The translations under genes were made by a program, and so were the position numbers. DNA of 64,000 nt from Hyphomonas atlantica corrig. (GTDB lineage: Bacteria; Pseudomonadota; Alphaproteobacteria; Caulobacterales; Hyphomonadaceae): NCBI RefSeq assembly GCF_000682715.1, contig NZ_AWFH01000063.1, positions 79,521 to 143,520 of the forward strand, in the 5' to 3' direction. The notes under the pieces were generated by a model. The model made no database searches. It was not told the origin of the DNA and worked only from the letters and a program-made list of their open reading frames with translations. This document shows, piece by piece, positions 9,113 to 17,817 of this stretch (the stretch's first letter is position 1; every line of letters begins with the position of its first letter).

Positions 9113-9601
9113 GTGGCGTACTTTCTGGGGTTGCTGGTTGCACTGGTTGGCTTCTGGCTGGGCATGTCCGGCCATTACTCTCCTCTCTTGTTGTCGCTGG
9201 GCGCTGTTTCTGTCGCCGTCTGTATGATCCTGGCCTATCGGCTTGATATTATTGACCGTGAAGGTGCGCCCTATGTGCGCATTGTCGGCTTCGCGCTGTA
9301 TTTCCCCTGGCTGATGGTGGAGATCGCAAAGTCCAACTGGGCCGTCGTGAAGGCCTGCCTCAAGGCGGATCTCGATATCGCTCCGGCCTTGGTGAAGGTT
9401 AAGACCGCTTGCGAGTCAGACCTTGCAAAGGTGACGTTCGCCAATTCCATCACGCTGACGCCGGGCACGGTGACGGTCGAGATTGAGGGCGACAAGATGC
9501 TGGTCCATGCGCTGTACGAACAGTCGGCTCAGCCTGAAGCTTTTGCAGAAATGGACCGCCGCTCCCGCGAGGCCGCAGATGGCAAGAGGAGACCTGCATG
9601 A
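9113..9601 (+). CDS. mrpE: Na+(K+)/H+ antiporter subunit E (MrpE/MnhE)
   Basis: First gene of the Mrp operon: 162 residues, two N-terminal membrane segments (5-40) plus the MnhE landmarks IVGFALYFPWLMVEIAKSNW and the C-terminal beta part with NSITLTPGTVTVEIEGD. The start is GTG at 9113, with AAAGGGG 7 bases upstream. It overlaps mrpF by 4 bases. MrpE is an accessory subunit needed for assembly of the antiporter complex in the inner membrane. Confidence 0.93.
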   Translation: MAYFLGLLVALVGFWLGMSGHYSPLLLSLGAVSVAVCMILAYRLDIIDREGAPYVRIVGFALYFPWLMVEIAKSNWAVVKACLKADLDIAPALVKVKTACESDLAKVTFANSITLTPGTVTVEIEGDKMLVHALYEQSAQPEAFAEMDRRSREAADGKRRPA

Positions 9602-9891
9602 CCGCCGCCGCCCTGATTGCTGTCCTGTTCGGGATGTTGCTTCTGCTGATCCGCGCGATCGCAGGGCCGACCCTGTATGACCGTGTGCTCGCCGTGAACT
9701 CGTTCGGCACGAAGACTGTGCTGGCGCTTGGCCTGCTGGGCTTTGTGATGGGGCGCCCTCAATTCCTGGACATCGCCATTCTCTACGCGCTGATCAACTT
9801 CGTAGCGACGATCGCGATCCTCAAATTCTTCCGGTACCGGTCTTTCCAGGTGCCGCTGGTCCGTCGCGGGCAGGGAGGTGGCAATGGCTGA
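9598..9891 (+). CDS. mrpF: antiporter subunit F (MrpF/MnhF)
   Basis: The 97-residue protein has three membrane segments and the MrpF signature RAIAGPTLYDRVLAVNSFGTK near residues 19-38. It corresponds to MbhB of archaeal membrane-bound hydrogenases. It overlaps both neighbours, mrpE by 4 and mrpG by 8 bases, which points to tight translational coupling. Confidence 0.93.
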   Translation: MTAAALIAVLFGMLLLLIRAIAGPTLYDRVLAVNSFGTKTVLALGLLGFVMGRPQFLDIAILYALINFVATIAILKFFRYRSFQVPLVRRGQGGGNG

Positions 9892-10255
9892 TTTGGTCGT
9901 ATCAATCGCTGAATGGTGGCAGGTTGTGCGCTTTCCGCTCGGCGCAGCGCTTTGCCTGGGCGGCGCGCTGCTCTGTGTGGTGGGCACGGTTGGTGTCCTG
10001 CGGTTCCCGGATTTCTACACACGGCTCCACGCGGCCAGTGTAACCGATACGTCAGGCGCGACGCTGCTTCTGTTTGGCATGGCGCTGATGGCGCCGGACT
10101 GGATGGTTGTCAGCAAGTTGGTCGCGATCTTCGTCTTCATCTACCTGACCAGCCCGGCCTCGTCGCATGCGGCAGCCAATGCGGCGCACACGGCTGGCCT
10201 GCAGCCGCTGATCGGGCCTGTCGACACACATGACAAGGAAGGACTGGATTCCTGA
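9884..10255 (+). CDS. mrpG: antiporter subunit G (MrpG/MnhG)
   Basis: The 123-residue protein has three membrane segments with the MnhG block VVGTVGVLRFPDFYTRLHAASVTDT. ATG 9884 is preferred because GGGAGG ends 5 bases before it; a GTG two codons earlier is possible. The hydrophilic C-terminus follows the segment SPASSHAAANAAH, typical of the family. It equals MbhC in the archaeal nomenclature. Confidence 0.92.
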   Translation: MADLVVSIAEWWQVVRFPLGAALCLGGALLCVVGTVGVLRFPDFYTRLHAASVTDTSGATLLLFGMALMAPDWMVVSKLVAIFVFIYLTSPASSHAAANAAHTAGLQPLIGPVDTHDKEGLDS

Positions 10256-10893
10256 TGGCCATGAGTGAACCAGATATCGGCCTCGCGCTGGTCAATATTG
10301 TCCTGCTGGGCCTTCTCTTCGTAGTGGCCATTGCGATCGCACGGCTTCGCAGCCTGTTTGCCATTGTGATGCTGTCTGGCATTTATTCGCTTGTCTCCGC
10401 GGTCTGGTACGTCGCCGTAGACGCTGTGGATGTCGGCTTTACAGAGGCTGCTGTTGGCGCGGGCATGTCTACCGCCGTTCTGCTTGGCGCCATGCTGCTG
10501 ACGTCGCGCACCGCCAAGCCGGAGAAATCGCTACGCCAGCTCGGGCCACTGCTCGTCTGCATCGCGACCGGCATCATGCTGATCTATGCAACGGTCGATT
10601 TGCCGGCTGTGGGTGATCCGAACTCCCCGGCGAATACGGGCGTTGGCCTGACCTATCTGCGTGTGGCCTGGTACGATACCGGCATCGAGAACGTGGTTAC
10701 GCCAGTTCTGGGCAGCTATCGCGGCTTTGATACGTTGGGCGAGACAACCGTTGTGTTCGTGGCGGGTATCGCCGTTGCGCTGTTGCTGGGTTTTGGCGAG
10801 CGATCCCTGGCCGAGACCATCCGCAACGAAGACAAGAATCTGTCGAAGAACGCCCCGAAATCTGATGCCGAAGACGAGGAGAGCGACTCATGA
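10255..10893 (+). CDS. MrpA C-terminal-like subunit (DUF4040/MbhD plus MbhE domains)
   Basis: The 212-residue protein is not a full MrpA. Residues 1-85 with SVGIYSLVSAVWYV-like and FTEAAVGAGMSTAVLLGAM sequences form the DUF4040/MbhD domain, and the segment GFDTLGETTVVFVAGIAVALLLG (about 158-180) is the MbhE domain. In Bacillus-type Mrp systems these two domains are fused to the C-terminus of the ~800-residue MrpA; here they are a free subunit. It starts within the mrpG stop codon and overlaps mrpB by 4 bases. Confidence 0.88.
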   Translation: MAMSEPDIGLALVNIVLLGLLFVVAIAIARLRSLFAIVMLSGIYSLVSAVWYVAVDAVDVGFTEAAVGAGMSTAVLLGAMLLTSRTAKPEKSLRQLGPLLVCIATGIMLIYATVDLPAVGDPNSPANTGVGLTYLRVAWYDTGIENVVTPVLGSYRGFDTLGETTVVFVAGIAVALLLGFGERSLAETIRNEDKNLSKNAPKSDAEDEESDS

Positions 10894-11342
10894 AGAGCGA
10901 CCATCACGTCATCCTGCGCGTCATTACCAAGACGCTTATCCCGGTCATTGTCCTGTACGGCCTGTACGTTCAGTTTCATGGCGATTTCGGTCCGGGCGGC
11001 GGCTTCCAGGCCGGTGTGATCCTGGCTGTGGGCGTCATTCTTTACGCGCTTGTCTTCGGGGTTCCCTCCGCCATGCGGGCCGTGCCGCCAGCCTTTACCC
11101 GCTCGGTCGCCGCCATCGGTGTGCTGCTGTATGCGGGTGTTGGTTTCTGGGCGTTGCTTCAGGGCGGACAGTATCTTGAATATCAAGCGCTTTTCCAGGA
11201 AGAGCCCGGCGGCCATCATGGCCAGCATGTGGGCATCATCCTGATCGAACTGGGCGTACTGTTCGGCGTTTCGGGGGCCATGCTGACGATCTTCTATGCC
11301 TTTGCTGGCCGCGTGGCCGAAATCCGCGACGAGGACTGGTAG
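10890..11342 (+). CDS. mrpB: antiporter subunit B (MrpB/MnhB)
   Basis: The 150-residue protein has four membrane segments and the invariant MnhB block FHGDFGPGGGFQAGVILA (about 28-45). The loop between segments 3 and 4 contains EEPGGHHGQH. It equals MbhF. It is coupled to the preceding subunit by a 4-base overlap, and mrpC starts 4 bases downstream. Confidence 0.95.
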   Translation: MKSDHHVILRVITKTLIPVIVLYGLYVQFHGDFGPGGGFQAGVILAVGVILYALVFGVPSAMRAVPPAFTRSVAAIGVLLYAGVGFWALLQGGQYLEYQALFQEEPGGHHGQHVGIILIELGVLFGVSGAMLTIFYAFAGRVAEIRDEDW

Positions 11343-11346
11343 GCCG

Positions 11347-11871
11347 ATGCTTCTCTTCATTCTTGAACGCGCAAACTACTGGGCAATCATCGGCCTGATG
11401 ATGATTGGCCTCTACATCACGTTTGCTTCCGGAAACCTGATCAAGCGGCTGGTCGGCCTGTCCCTGTTCCAGACCTCGATCTGTCTGTTCTATGTCACGC
11501 TCGGCATTGTTGCCGGGGGCACGGCACCGATCCTGATGGATCCGGACAAGCCGGGCGGTCATGGTGGTGGACACGGCGAAGATCATGCGGGTGAGGCGCA
11601 TGCCGCGCTTGACGCCACACTGACGGCCGCGGCCAGTGGCGACCGCGTGGCAGATCTGGCGAATGCCTATTCCAACCCGCTGCCGCACGTTTTGATGCTG
11701 ACGGCGATCGTAGTGGGCGTGGCGACGCTTTCGGTCGGACTGGCGCTGATCGTTCGCATCCGCGAAGCCTATGGCACGATCGAAGCTGACGAAGTGCGCG
11801 AGATCGATATGGAAACGGCGATCGCGCAGGAAGCCGAACAGGCAAAAGCTGAGAAAGAGGCGCTGGCATGA
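11347..11871 (+). CDS. mrpC: antiporter subunit C (MrpC/MnhC, NuoK-like)
   Basis: The 174-residue protein begins MLLFILERANYWAII and shows the NuoK/MnhC pattern of three membrane segments (9-27, 34-58 and 110-135). It is longer than the typical ~115 residues because of an insert of about 45 residues rich in His, Gly and Asp (GGHGGGHGEDHAGEAH, about residues 71-86), which would lie outside the membrane and could bind metal. A charged C-terminal tail is also extra. The start at 11347 was chosen over an upstream in-frame ATG inside mrpB. Confidence 0.9.
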   Translation: MLLFILERANYWAIIGLMMIGLYITFASGNLIKRLVGLSLFQTSICLFYVTLGIVAGGTAPILMDPDKPGGHGGGHGEDHAGEAHAALDATLTAAASGDRVADLANAYSNPLPHVLMLTAIVVGVATLSVGLALIVRIREAYGTIEADEVREIDMETAIAQEAEQAKAEKEALA

Positions 11872-13397
11872 TCGAAGCGATCCTGGATATGGCGCCGCGC
11901 TGGGCGCTTTTGCACGCGCCTGCGCTGCTCATCATGGTGCCGTTGTTCCTGGCGCCGCTGCTGGCCATTCTGCCAAGCGGTCGGCTGTCCTGGCTGATCA
12001 GTATTTTCGCGACTGTATTTGCACTGTTCTGCGCCATGATCCTGGTCGGGCAGGTACAGGCGTCGCCGGTTGGCGTGGTCGGCTATGATGTCGGCAACTG
12101 GCCGGTGCCGATTGGCATTACGCTCCGCGTTGATGCGCTGAACTCGATGATCCTGTTGCTGGTCGCGGCGATTGGCGTGCTGGCGACGATCTTCTCATGG
12201 CCCACTGTGAAAGCCGAGATTCCGGAGCGCAAGCATCCGCTCTTCTACTCGGCTTTCCTTGTCTGCTTCGCGGGCCTTAGCGGTGTGGCGATCACGGGCG
12301 ATGCGTTCAACCTGTTCGTCTTCCTCGAGATTTCGTCGATCTCCACCTATGTGCTCGTCGCTCTGGGAGCAGGGCGGGACCGCCGTGCGCTGCCGGCGGC
12401 GTTCAACTATCTCATCATGGGTACGCTCGGCGCGAGCTTCTACATCATCGGCGTTGGCTTCCTCTATTCTGCCACTGGTACGCTGAACATTGCGCAGATC
12501 GCAGAAATGCTGCCAGAGCTGGCAGGCAATCGCAGTGTTGAGGCGGGCTTTGCCTTCATCATCGTTGGTCTTGGCCTGAAAGCGGCTGTCTGGCCGCTGC
12601 ACCAATGGTTGCCGAACGCTTATGCGTATTCGCCGAGCTTCGTGACGATGTTCCTGTCGGCCACGGCGACCAAGGTCGCGCTGTACGCGCTGATCCGGTA
12701 TCTGTTCACCGTGTTCCGTCCGGAATTCGCCTTCGAGCAGGCAACCTTCACTTACTTGCTGATGCCGCTTGGCCTTGCCGCGATGATCACATGCAGCTTC
12801 CAGGCAGTCTTCCAGACGGATGTACGCCGGACGTTGGCTTACTCTTCAGTTGCGCAGGTTGGCTACATGATCCTTGGCGTGTCCGTGGGCACCGTCGCGG
12901 GCGTTAGCGCCGGCCTGTTCCACCTGCTGAACCACGCCATGATCAAGGGCGCGCTCTTCATGGCGGTGGCCGGTGTTGTGCTGACCTTCCAGGGCACCAC
13001 CATTCGCGACTTTGCGGGCCTTGGCCGCACCGCACCGTGGACCATGACGGGCTTTGCAATCGCAGGCCTCTCACTGATCGGCGTGCCGCTGACGGCTGGT
13101 TTCCAGTCCAAGCTGCAGCTTGGCTATGCCCTGTTTGATCAGGGCATGTGGTGGGCTGTCGTCTTTGTTGTGTTCTCCAGCTTCCTGGCGGTGATCTACA
13201 TGGGCCGTATTCTGGAAGCGATCTTCTTCCGGCCTCCGATCAACCCGCGCAAATCGCGCAAGGAGGCCCCCATCCTGTTGCTGGTTCCGCTCTGGATCCT
13301 GGCACTGGCGAACATCTATTTCGGTATCACGACCGAACTGCCGCTCGGCCTGGCGCGTGACGCTGCCGCCGCTGCGTTCGGACTGGAGGCCTTCTGA
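11868..13397 (+). CDS. mrpD: antiporter subunit D, first of three (NuoL/M/N-like proton pump)
   Basis: The 509-residue membrane protein has about 14 segments and belongs to the proton-antiporter subunit family shared with complex I. The conserved glutamate is in LFVFLEISSISTYVL (about 137) and the conserved lysine in GLGLKAAVWPLHQWLPNAY (about 231). The second lysine/histidine region HLLNHAMIKGALFM is also present. It is the closest of the three to classical MrpD. The start overlaps mrpC by 4 bases, and its stop shares one base with the next start (TGATG). Confidence 0.93.
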   Translation: MIEAILDMAPRWALLHAPALLIMVPLFLAPLLAILPSGRLSWLISIFATVFALFCAMILVGQVQASPVGVVGYDVGNWPVPIGITLRVDALNSMILLLVAAIGVLATIFSWPTVKAEIPERKHPLFYSAFLVCFAGLSGVAITGDAFNLFVFLEISSISTYVLVALGAGRDRRALPAAFNYLIMGTLGASFYIIGVGFLYSATGTLNIAQIAEMLPELAGNRSVEAGFAFIIVGLGLKAAVWPLHQWLPNAYAYSPSFVTMFLSATATKVALYALIRYLFTVFRPEFAFEQATFTYLLMPLGLAAMITCSFQAVFQTDVRRTLAYSSVAQVGYMILGVSVGTVAGVSAGLFHLLNHAMIKGALFMAVAGVVLTFQGTTIRDFAGLGRTAPWTMTGFAIAGLSLIGVPLTAGFQSKLQLGYALFDQGMWWAVVFVVFSSFLAVIYMGRILEAIFFRPPINPRKSRKEAPILLLVPLWILALANIYFGITTELPLGLARDAAAAAFGLEAF

Positions 13398-14905
13398 TGA
13401 GCTCTGAGCTGTTGATCTGGGCCGCTTTGTGCCTGCCGCTGCTGATTGCAGCGGGAATTGCCATCACCGGCGCATTCTCGAATGTGCGGGAAGGTGTAAC
13501 CCTGACCGGCGCGACCATCCTGTTTGGGGTCGTCATTGCGCTGGCATCAAAAGTTTCAGCGGGGCAGGTGCCCGAGCTGTATATCGGCCAGGTCGCGCCG
13601 GGGCTGGACCTCGCGTTCAAACTGGAGCCGCTGGGGGCGCTGTTTGCGCTGGTCGCATCGGGCCTGTGGATCGTGAACTCATTCTATTCCATCGGCTACA
13701 TGCGCGGGAATCGAGAGCGGAACCAGACACGCTTCTACATCTGTTTTGCCATCGCTATCTTTGGCGCGATGGGCGTTGCGATGTCGGCAAACCTGTTCAC
13801 GCTCTTCGTCTTCTATGAAGTGTTGACCCTGTCGACCTATCCGCTGGTCGCGCACAAGGGCGATGCGGCGGCCAAGCGCGGCGGGCGCATCTATTTGCTG
13901 ACGCTGCTGGGCACGTCCATCGGTCTGTTCCTGATGGCGCTGATGTGGACCTGGGCACTGGCCGGGCAAAACCTCGACTTCGTGCAGGGCGGGTTGCTCG
14001 CCGGGTATGACATCGACCCTGCGGTTGCCACAGCGCTGCTGATCCTGTTCGCATTCGGTATCGGTAAGGCGGCGTTGATGCCGTTCCATTTCTGGCTGCC
14101 GAACGCGATGGTCGCGCCAACGCCGGTATCGGCCTTGTTGCACGCTGTTGCCGTTGTGAAGGCGGGTGTCTTCACCGTGATGAAAGTGTCGATCTACATT
14201 TTCGGAGAAGACCTTCTGAACGCGACACCAGGGCGGGAATTCGTGCTGTGGGTGGCGTGCTTCACCATCATCGTCGCGTCCCTGGTTGCGATGACGAAGG
14301 ATAATCTCAAAGCGCGGCTAGCCTATTCGACGATTGCGCAGCTTTCCTACATCACGCTTGGCGCGATGCTGGCCACGCAGGCCGGGTTCATGGGGGGCGC
14401 GCTGCAGATTGCGGCGCACGCAGTTGGCAAGATGACGCTGTTCATGTGCGCCGGTGCCATCTATGTCGCCACTGGCCTGACCAATATTTCGGACATGAAG
14501 GGTCTTGGTCGCAAGATGCCGCTGGTCTTCATCGCCTTCTTCATTGCCACCTTGTCCATTATCGGCATTCCGCCGATGGCCGGCGCGTGGGCGAAGTATG
14601 AGCTGATGCAGGGGGCCATCGACCGCGGAACGGATTTCGTGCCGTGGGTGCTGATTGGCTCGTCGCTGCTGAACATTGCCTATCTTCTGCCCATCCCGAT
14701 CCTGGCATTGATGCCAGCACCGGGAACGCCGGAACCAAAGCCGTTCAAGCGGCCGGGCGGCGCGCCGTTCTTTACCGTGGCTGCGCCCGTCCTGACGGCG
14801 GCGCTGTGTGTGGTCTTGTTCTTCCTCGTCGGACCGTTGGCGGACTTCCTGTCGCCCGCGTTTGAAAACCCGACATCTTCTGCCTTCGTCGGAGGTCAGC
14901 CATGA
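13397..14905 (+). CDS. antiporter-like subunit, second MrpD paralogue
   Basis: The 502-residue, about 14-segment protein has the family landmarks LFVFYEVLTLSTYPLVAH (conserved Glu), GIGKAALMPFHFWLPNAM (conserved Lys) and LKARLAYSTIAQLSYITLG. It differs clearly from the first copy and is an independent member, not a tandem duplicate. In the complex it may take the place of the N-terminal antiporter half of MrpA, which this operon lacks. It is coupled on both sides by 1- and 4-base overlaps. Confidence 0.9.
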   Translation: MSSELLIWAALCLPLLIAAGIAITGAFSNVREGVTLTGATILFGVVIALASKVSAGQVPELYIGQVAPGLDLAFKLEPLGALFALVASGLWIVNSFYSIGYMRGNRERNQTRFYICFAIAIFGAMGVAMSANLFTLFVFYEVLTLSTYPLVAHKGDAAAKRGGRIYLLTLLGTSIGLFLMALMWTWALAGQNLDFVQGGLLAGYDIDPAVATALLILFAFGIGKAALMPFHFWLPNAMVAPTPVSALLHAVAVVKAGVFTVMKVSIYIFGEDLLNATPGREFVLWVACFTIIVASLVAMTKDNLKARLAYSTIAQLSYITLGAMLATQAGFMGGALQIAAHAVGKMTLFMCAGAIYVATGLTNISDMKGLGRKMPLVFIAFFIATLSIIGIPPMAGAWAKYELMQGAIDRGTDFVPWVLIGSSLLNIAYLLPIPILALMPAPGTPEPKPFKRPGGAPFFTVAAPVLTAALCVVLFFLVGPLADFLSPAFENPTSSAFVGGQP

Positions 14906-15348
14906 GCGATAACACGCCCAATGATACCCGCGATGCCAGCGGCCGCTTCGTGAAACAGGCTGCTGAGACTGCGCATCGTCTGCACACACCGTCCGAAGAC
15001 GGGGTGCATCCGATCTCGAAAATCCTGTTCGGCTGGACCGAGGCAGAGATCACCGGCACCGCCATTTTCTGGGGCGTCGGCATCCTGTCGGCTTTCCTGA
15101 TCGTGGTCGATCTGGCGGTGGACCGGCATGAATATGTTCACATGGCGGAAGCGACCGGGTTCTACGCACTCTGGGGCTTTGCGGCATTTGCCTTTGTGGT
15201 TCTGATGGGCTGGCCGCTGGGCCGCCTGTTGCGTCGCAGTGAGGACTATTATGGCGATCCGGGCGGACCGCCTGCGGATATTGACCCGGATGTCCCCGCC
15301 GCGCCTGACACTTCCCCGACTTACCCAGACGAAGGAGACGAGCTCTGA
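14902..15348 (+). CDS. two-segment membrane protein of the Mrp operon, function unknown
   Basis: The 148-residue protein has a polar N-terminus, two membrane segments (about 55-73 and 87-107) and a Pro/Asp-rich acidic C-terminus. It overlaps both neighbours (4 and 1 bases), so it is surely made together with the antiporter subunits. I recognise no known Mrp subunit in it. It is a candidate extra structural subunit bridging two antiporter-like proteins. Confidence 0.85.
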   Translation: MSDNTPNDTRDASGRFVKQAAETAHRLHTPSEDGVHPISKILFGWTEAEITGTAIFWGVGILSAFLIVVDLAVDRHEYVHMAEATGFYALWGFAAFAFVVLMGWPLGRLLRRSEDYYGDPGGPPADIDPDVPAAPDTSPTYPDEGDEL

Positions 15349-17111
15349 TGACTGGCCTCCTGTCTCTTCTGAACCCGGGTTGGCTGCTGATTGCGGTTGG
15401 CCTTGTGGCGCTGTTCCTGCCCATGCGGAGGATTCGTCAGGGCCTGACGATCGCCGCGCCCATTGCGGCGATCCTGCTGGTCTCGCTGGCGGATCGGAAC
15501 ATCAATCTGTTGACGGCCAATGCGCTTGGCCTCGAAATGGTGCTCTACCGGGTCGATAATCTCAGCTACATTTTCGGGCTCGCCTTCCTGCTGGCGGCGC
15601 TGCTGAACGCGATCTATGCGTGGCACACGGATGACCGGCTGCAGGACGGCATGTCCATCGCCTATGCGGGCGCTGCGGTCGCCGCGACTTTCTCTGGCGA
15701 CATGATGACTCTGTTCGTGTTCTGGGAACTGACGGCGGTTACATCTGTGTTCCTGATCCTGAGGGCAGGGACACGCGCAGCTTACTTCGCCTCCATGCGG
15801 TATCTGGGCGTGCAGATCCTGTCCGGTGTGCTGCTGCTGGCCGGTATTGGCTATGTCTACCAGTCTCGCGGCGATCTCTCGATTTCGGCCTTTACCAGCC
15901 TGAACGAGCCGGGGGCGATGCTTGTCTTCATCGCGCTGGGCATCAAGGCGGCGTTCCCGTTCCTGCACAACTGGCTGCAGGATTCCTATCCGAAGGCCAC
16001 CGTGGTGGGTGCGGTTGTGTTGTCCGCCTTCACCACGAAGCTCGCCGTCTATGCGTTTGCACGCATGTTCCCGGGCCAGGATGCGCTGATCTGGATTGGC
16101 GCCGTGATGACGGTGTTCCCGGTCTTCTTCGCCGTTATCGAGAATGACCTGCGCAAGGTTCTCGCCTACTCGCTGAACAACCAGGTCGGCTTCATGATCT
16201 GCGCTATTGGTGTCGGCACGGCGGGCGTGGGCAATGCGCTCGCGCTGAACGGTGCAGCGGCGCATGCTTTCTGCCATATCATCTACAAGGGCCTTCTGTT
16301 CATGAGCATGGGCGCGGTGCTCTATCGCACCGGAACAACCAAGGCATCCGAACTTGGCGGCCTTTACAAATCCATGCCGTGGACGACGATCTTCTGCATC
16401 ATCGGCGCAATGTCGATTTCGGCCTTCCCGCTCTTCTCGGGCTTTGCGGCCAAATCGCTGACCATGAGCGCCGTCGGCAAGGAAGGCCTGACCGTGGTCT
16501 GGCTGATGCTGTTGTTTGCCTCCGCCGGTGTGCTGGAGCATTCGGGCATCAAGATCCCGTACTTCGCCTTCTTCGGCCATGATAGCGGCAAGCGCGTCAA
16601 GGAAGCGCCTTTCAACATGTTGCTGGCGATGGGCCTTGCTGCCTTCATCTGTATCGCCGTGGGCGTACCAGCTATCGTGCCGGGCTTCGGCTATGAGTGG
16701 CTGTACAATCTGTTGCCATACCGCGAAGAGGCGATGGCCTATCACCCGTTCACGCTGGATCATGTGCTGACACAGATGCAGTTGCTTGTTCTGGCCATCT
16801 TCGCCTTTGTCATGCTGAAGCGGCTTGGCTGGTACCCGCCTGAAAAGCCGGGCGTGGTGCTGGACAGCGACTGGACCTATCGCAAGGCTGGCTATGGCCT
16901 CGCGACATGGACAGGCACGGTCTGGCAGAAGGTGGGGCCCGCATTGACGGCGATCTTCTTCAAGCTGACCGGGCGCGCCTATAACAGGATCGAAGCCGCC
17001 TTCAGCCCGAGAGGGGAGCTGGCCCGCGGCGGTCTGGCCACAGGCATGGCGACCTGGACGGCGATATTGCTCGGATTTGTGCTGCTATTGTCTTTCATCA
17101 CGGCCGGGTAA
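15348..17111 (+). CDS. antiporter-like subunit, third MrpD paralogue with long C-terminus
   Basis: The 587-residue protein has the core of the family: LFVFWELTAVTSVFLIL (Glu), GIKAAFPFLHNWLQDSYPKAT (Lys) and LRKVLAYSLNNQVGFMICA. The extra ~90 residues at the C-terminus include an amphipathic stretch (TYRKAGYGLATWTG) and a last membrane segment, similar to the lateral-helix ends of NuoL-like proteins. It closes the operon. A weak hairpin (TGCGG-GATT-CCGCA, about 17150) follows 40 bases after the stop. Confidence 0.9.
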   Translation: MTGLLSLLNPGWLLIAVGLVALFLPMRRIRQGLTIAAPIAAILLVSLADRNINLLTANALGLEMVLYRVDNLSYIFGLAFLLAALLNAIYAWHTDDRLQDGMSIAYAGAAVAATFSGDMMTLFVFWELTAVTSVFLILRAGTRAAYFASMRYLGVQILSGVLLLAGIGYVYQSRGDLSISAFTSLNEPGAMLVFIALGIKAAFPFLHNWLQDSYPKATVVGAVVLSAFTTKLAVYAFARMFPGQDALIWIGAVMTVFPVFFAVIENDLRKVLAYSLNNQVGFMICAIGVGTAGVGNALALNGAAAHAFCHIIYKGLLFMSMGAVLYRTGTTKASELGGLYKSMPWTTIFCIIGAMSISAFPLFSGFAAKSLTMSAVGKEGLTVVWLMLLFASAGVLEHSGIKIPYFAFFGHDSGKRVKEAPFNMLLAMGLAAFICIAVGVPAIVPGFGYEWLYNLLPYREEAMAYHPFTLDHVLTQMQLLVLAIFAFVMLKRLGWYPPEKPGVVLDSDWTYRKAGYGLATWTGTVWQKVGPALTAIFFKLTGRAYNRIEAAFSPRGELARGGLATGMATWTAILLGFVLLLSFITAG

Positions 17112-17258
17112 TCAGGCACCGGTTGAATATTCGCGTGCGCAATCAGTGTGCGGGATTCCGCATTCTGTAATAAATACTGCGATTTGTGCGTGAATGTCTC
17201 GTAATAATACGCTATCCCCGAGAAGTTGATTGCAGAAGCATGACTTAAGGGGCGCGTG

Positions 17259-17675
17259 ATGATAGACACCGCGAATCCGTCAGAAGACGGGCACCACCTC
17301 ATAATGCTGACCACGCAAATCGTGGCGGCTTATGTCAGCCACAATCGGATTGAGGTGGCGAATTTGCCCGCCCTTCTGAAGGATGTGCACGTCGCGCTCG
17401 CAGGTTTGCGGACCGTGGAACTCGATCCTGTTGCGCCTCGCCCCGCTGTTCCGGTGCGAAAGTCCGTCGGGGAGGATTATCTCGTTTGTCTGGAAGACGG
17501 GCTGAAGTTCAAATCCCTGAAGCGTCATCTGCGCACAAAATACGACATGACGCCGGAAGAATACCGGGAAAAATGGAATTTGCCGCCCGACTATCCGATG
17601 GTGGCGCCGGGCTATTCCAGACAACGGTCAATGCTCGCCAAGAAGATGGGGCTCGGCAAGTCTGAGCGCGAATAG
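17259..17675 (+). CDS. MucR/Ros-family transcriptional regulator
   Basis: The 138-residue protein has the MucR block [43 protein letters not shown] (split here: [16 protein letters not shown], then [13 protein letters not shown], then YPMVAPGY) at about 69-117. In classical Ros proteins this forms a Cys2His2 finger; here the second metal Cys is Asp and the last His (HLMTHY in rhizobia) is Lys in HLRTKY, so metal binding is doubtful. MucR proteins repress surface, motility and cell-cycle genes. ATG 17259 is 6 bases after AAGGGG; a GTG one codon before is possible. Confidence 0.9.
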   Translation: MIDTANPSEDGHHLIMLTTQIVAAYVSHNRIEVANLPALLKDVHVALAGLRTVELDPVAPRPAVPVRKSVGEDYLVCLEDGLKFKSLKRHLRTKYDMTPEEYREKWNLPPDYPMVAPGYSRQRSMLAKKMGLGKSERE

Positions 17676-17700
17676 TATTCAAGGCTGAATACTTTCGTTT
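17674..17700 (+). terminator. rho-independent terminator after the MucR gene
   Basis: A perfect 8-bp stem AGTATTCA / TGAATACT (17674-17681, 17686-17693) with loop AGGC is followed by TTCGTTT. The stem overlaps the TAG stop codon. Confidence 0.65.
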
Positions 17701-17751
17701 CACATCCGAAATGAAAGCATTTGGCAAGAATGGTTAAGAAAAACTCACCAA

Positions 17752-17804
17752 GACTCTTGATCCGCGACTCCACTCGCGCGATAGGTGATTCTATCGAATC
17801 ACCT
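17752..17804 (+). promoter_or_regulatory. GANTC-rich leader with a perfect hairpin/operator before the PAS gene
   Basis: Four GANTC sites (17752, 17766, 17787, 17796) occur in 49 bases. The last two lie in the two arms of a perfect 9-bp inverted repeat AGGTGATTC-TATC-GAATCACCT (17783-17804), 13 bases before the ATG at 17818. GANTC is the target of the CcrM adenine methylase that times transcription in Caulobacter relatives. The hairpin may be an operator or a leader structure that affects translation. Confidence 0.5.
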
Positions 17805-17817
17805 GGGGGTGACTGAA

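Noticed and set aside
15321..16763. Long minus-strand open frame (480 residues) opposite the third D-type antiporter gene
   Set aside because: His/Arg/Gln-rich composition typical of antisense of a membrane protein gene; the plus-strand gene has clear family motifs.
17140..17175. Hairpin after the Mrp operon considered as a terminator
   Set aside because: The stem is only 5 bp and there is no clear T run.
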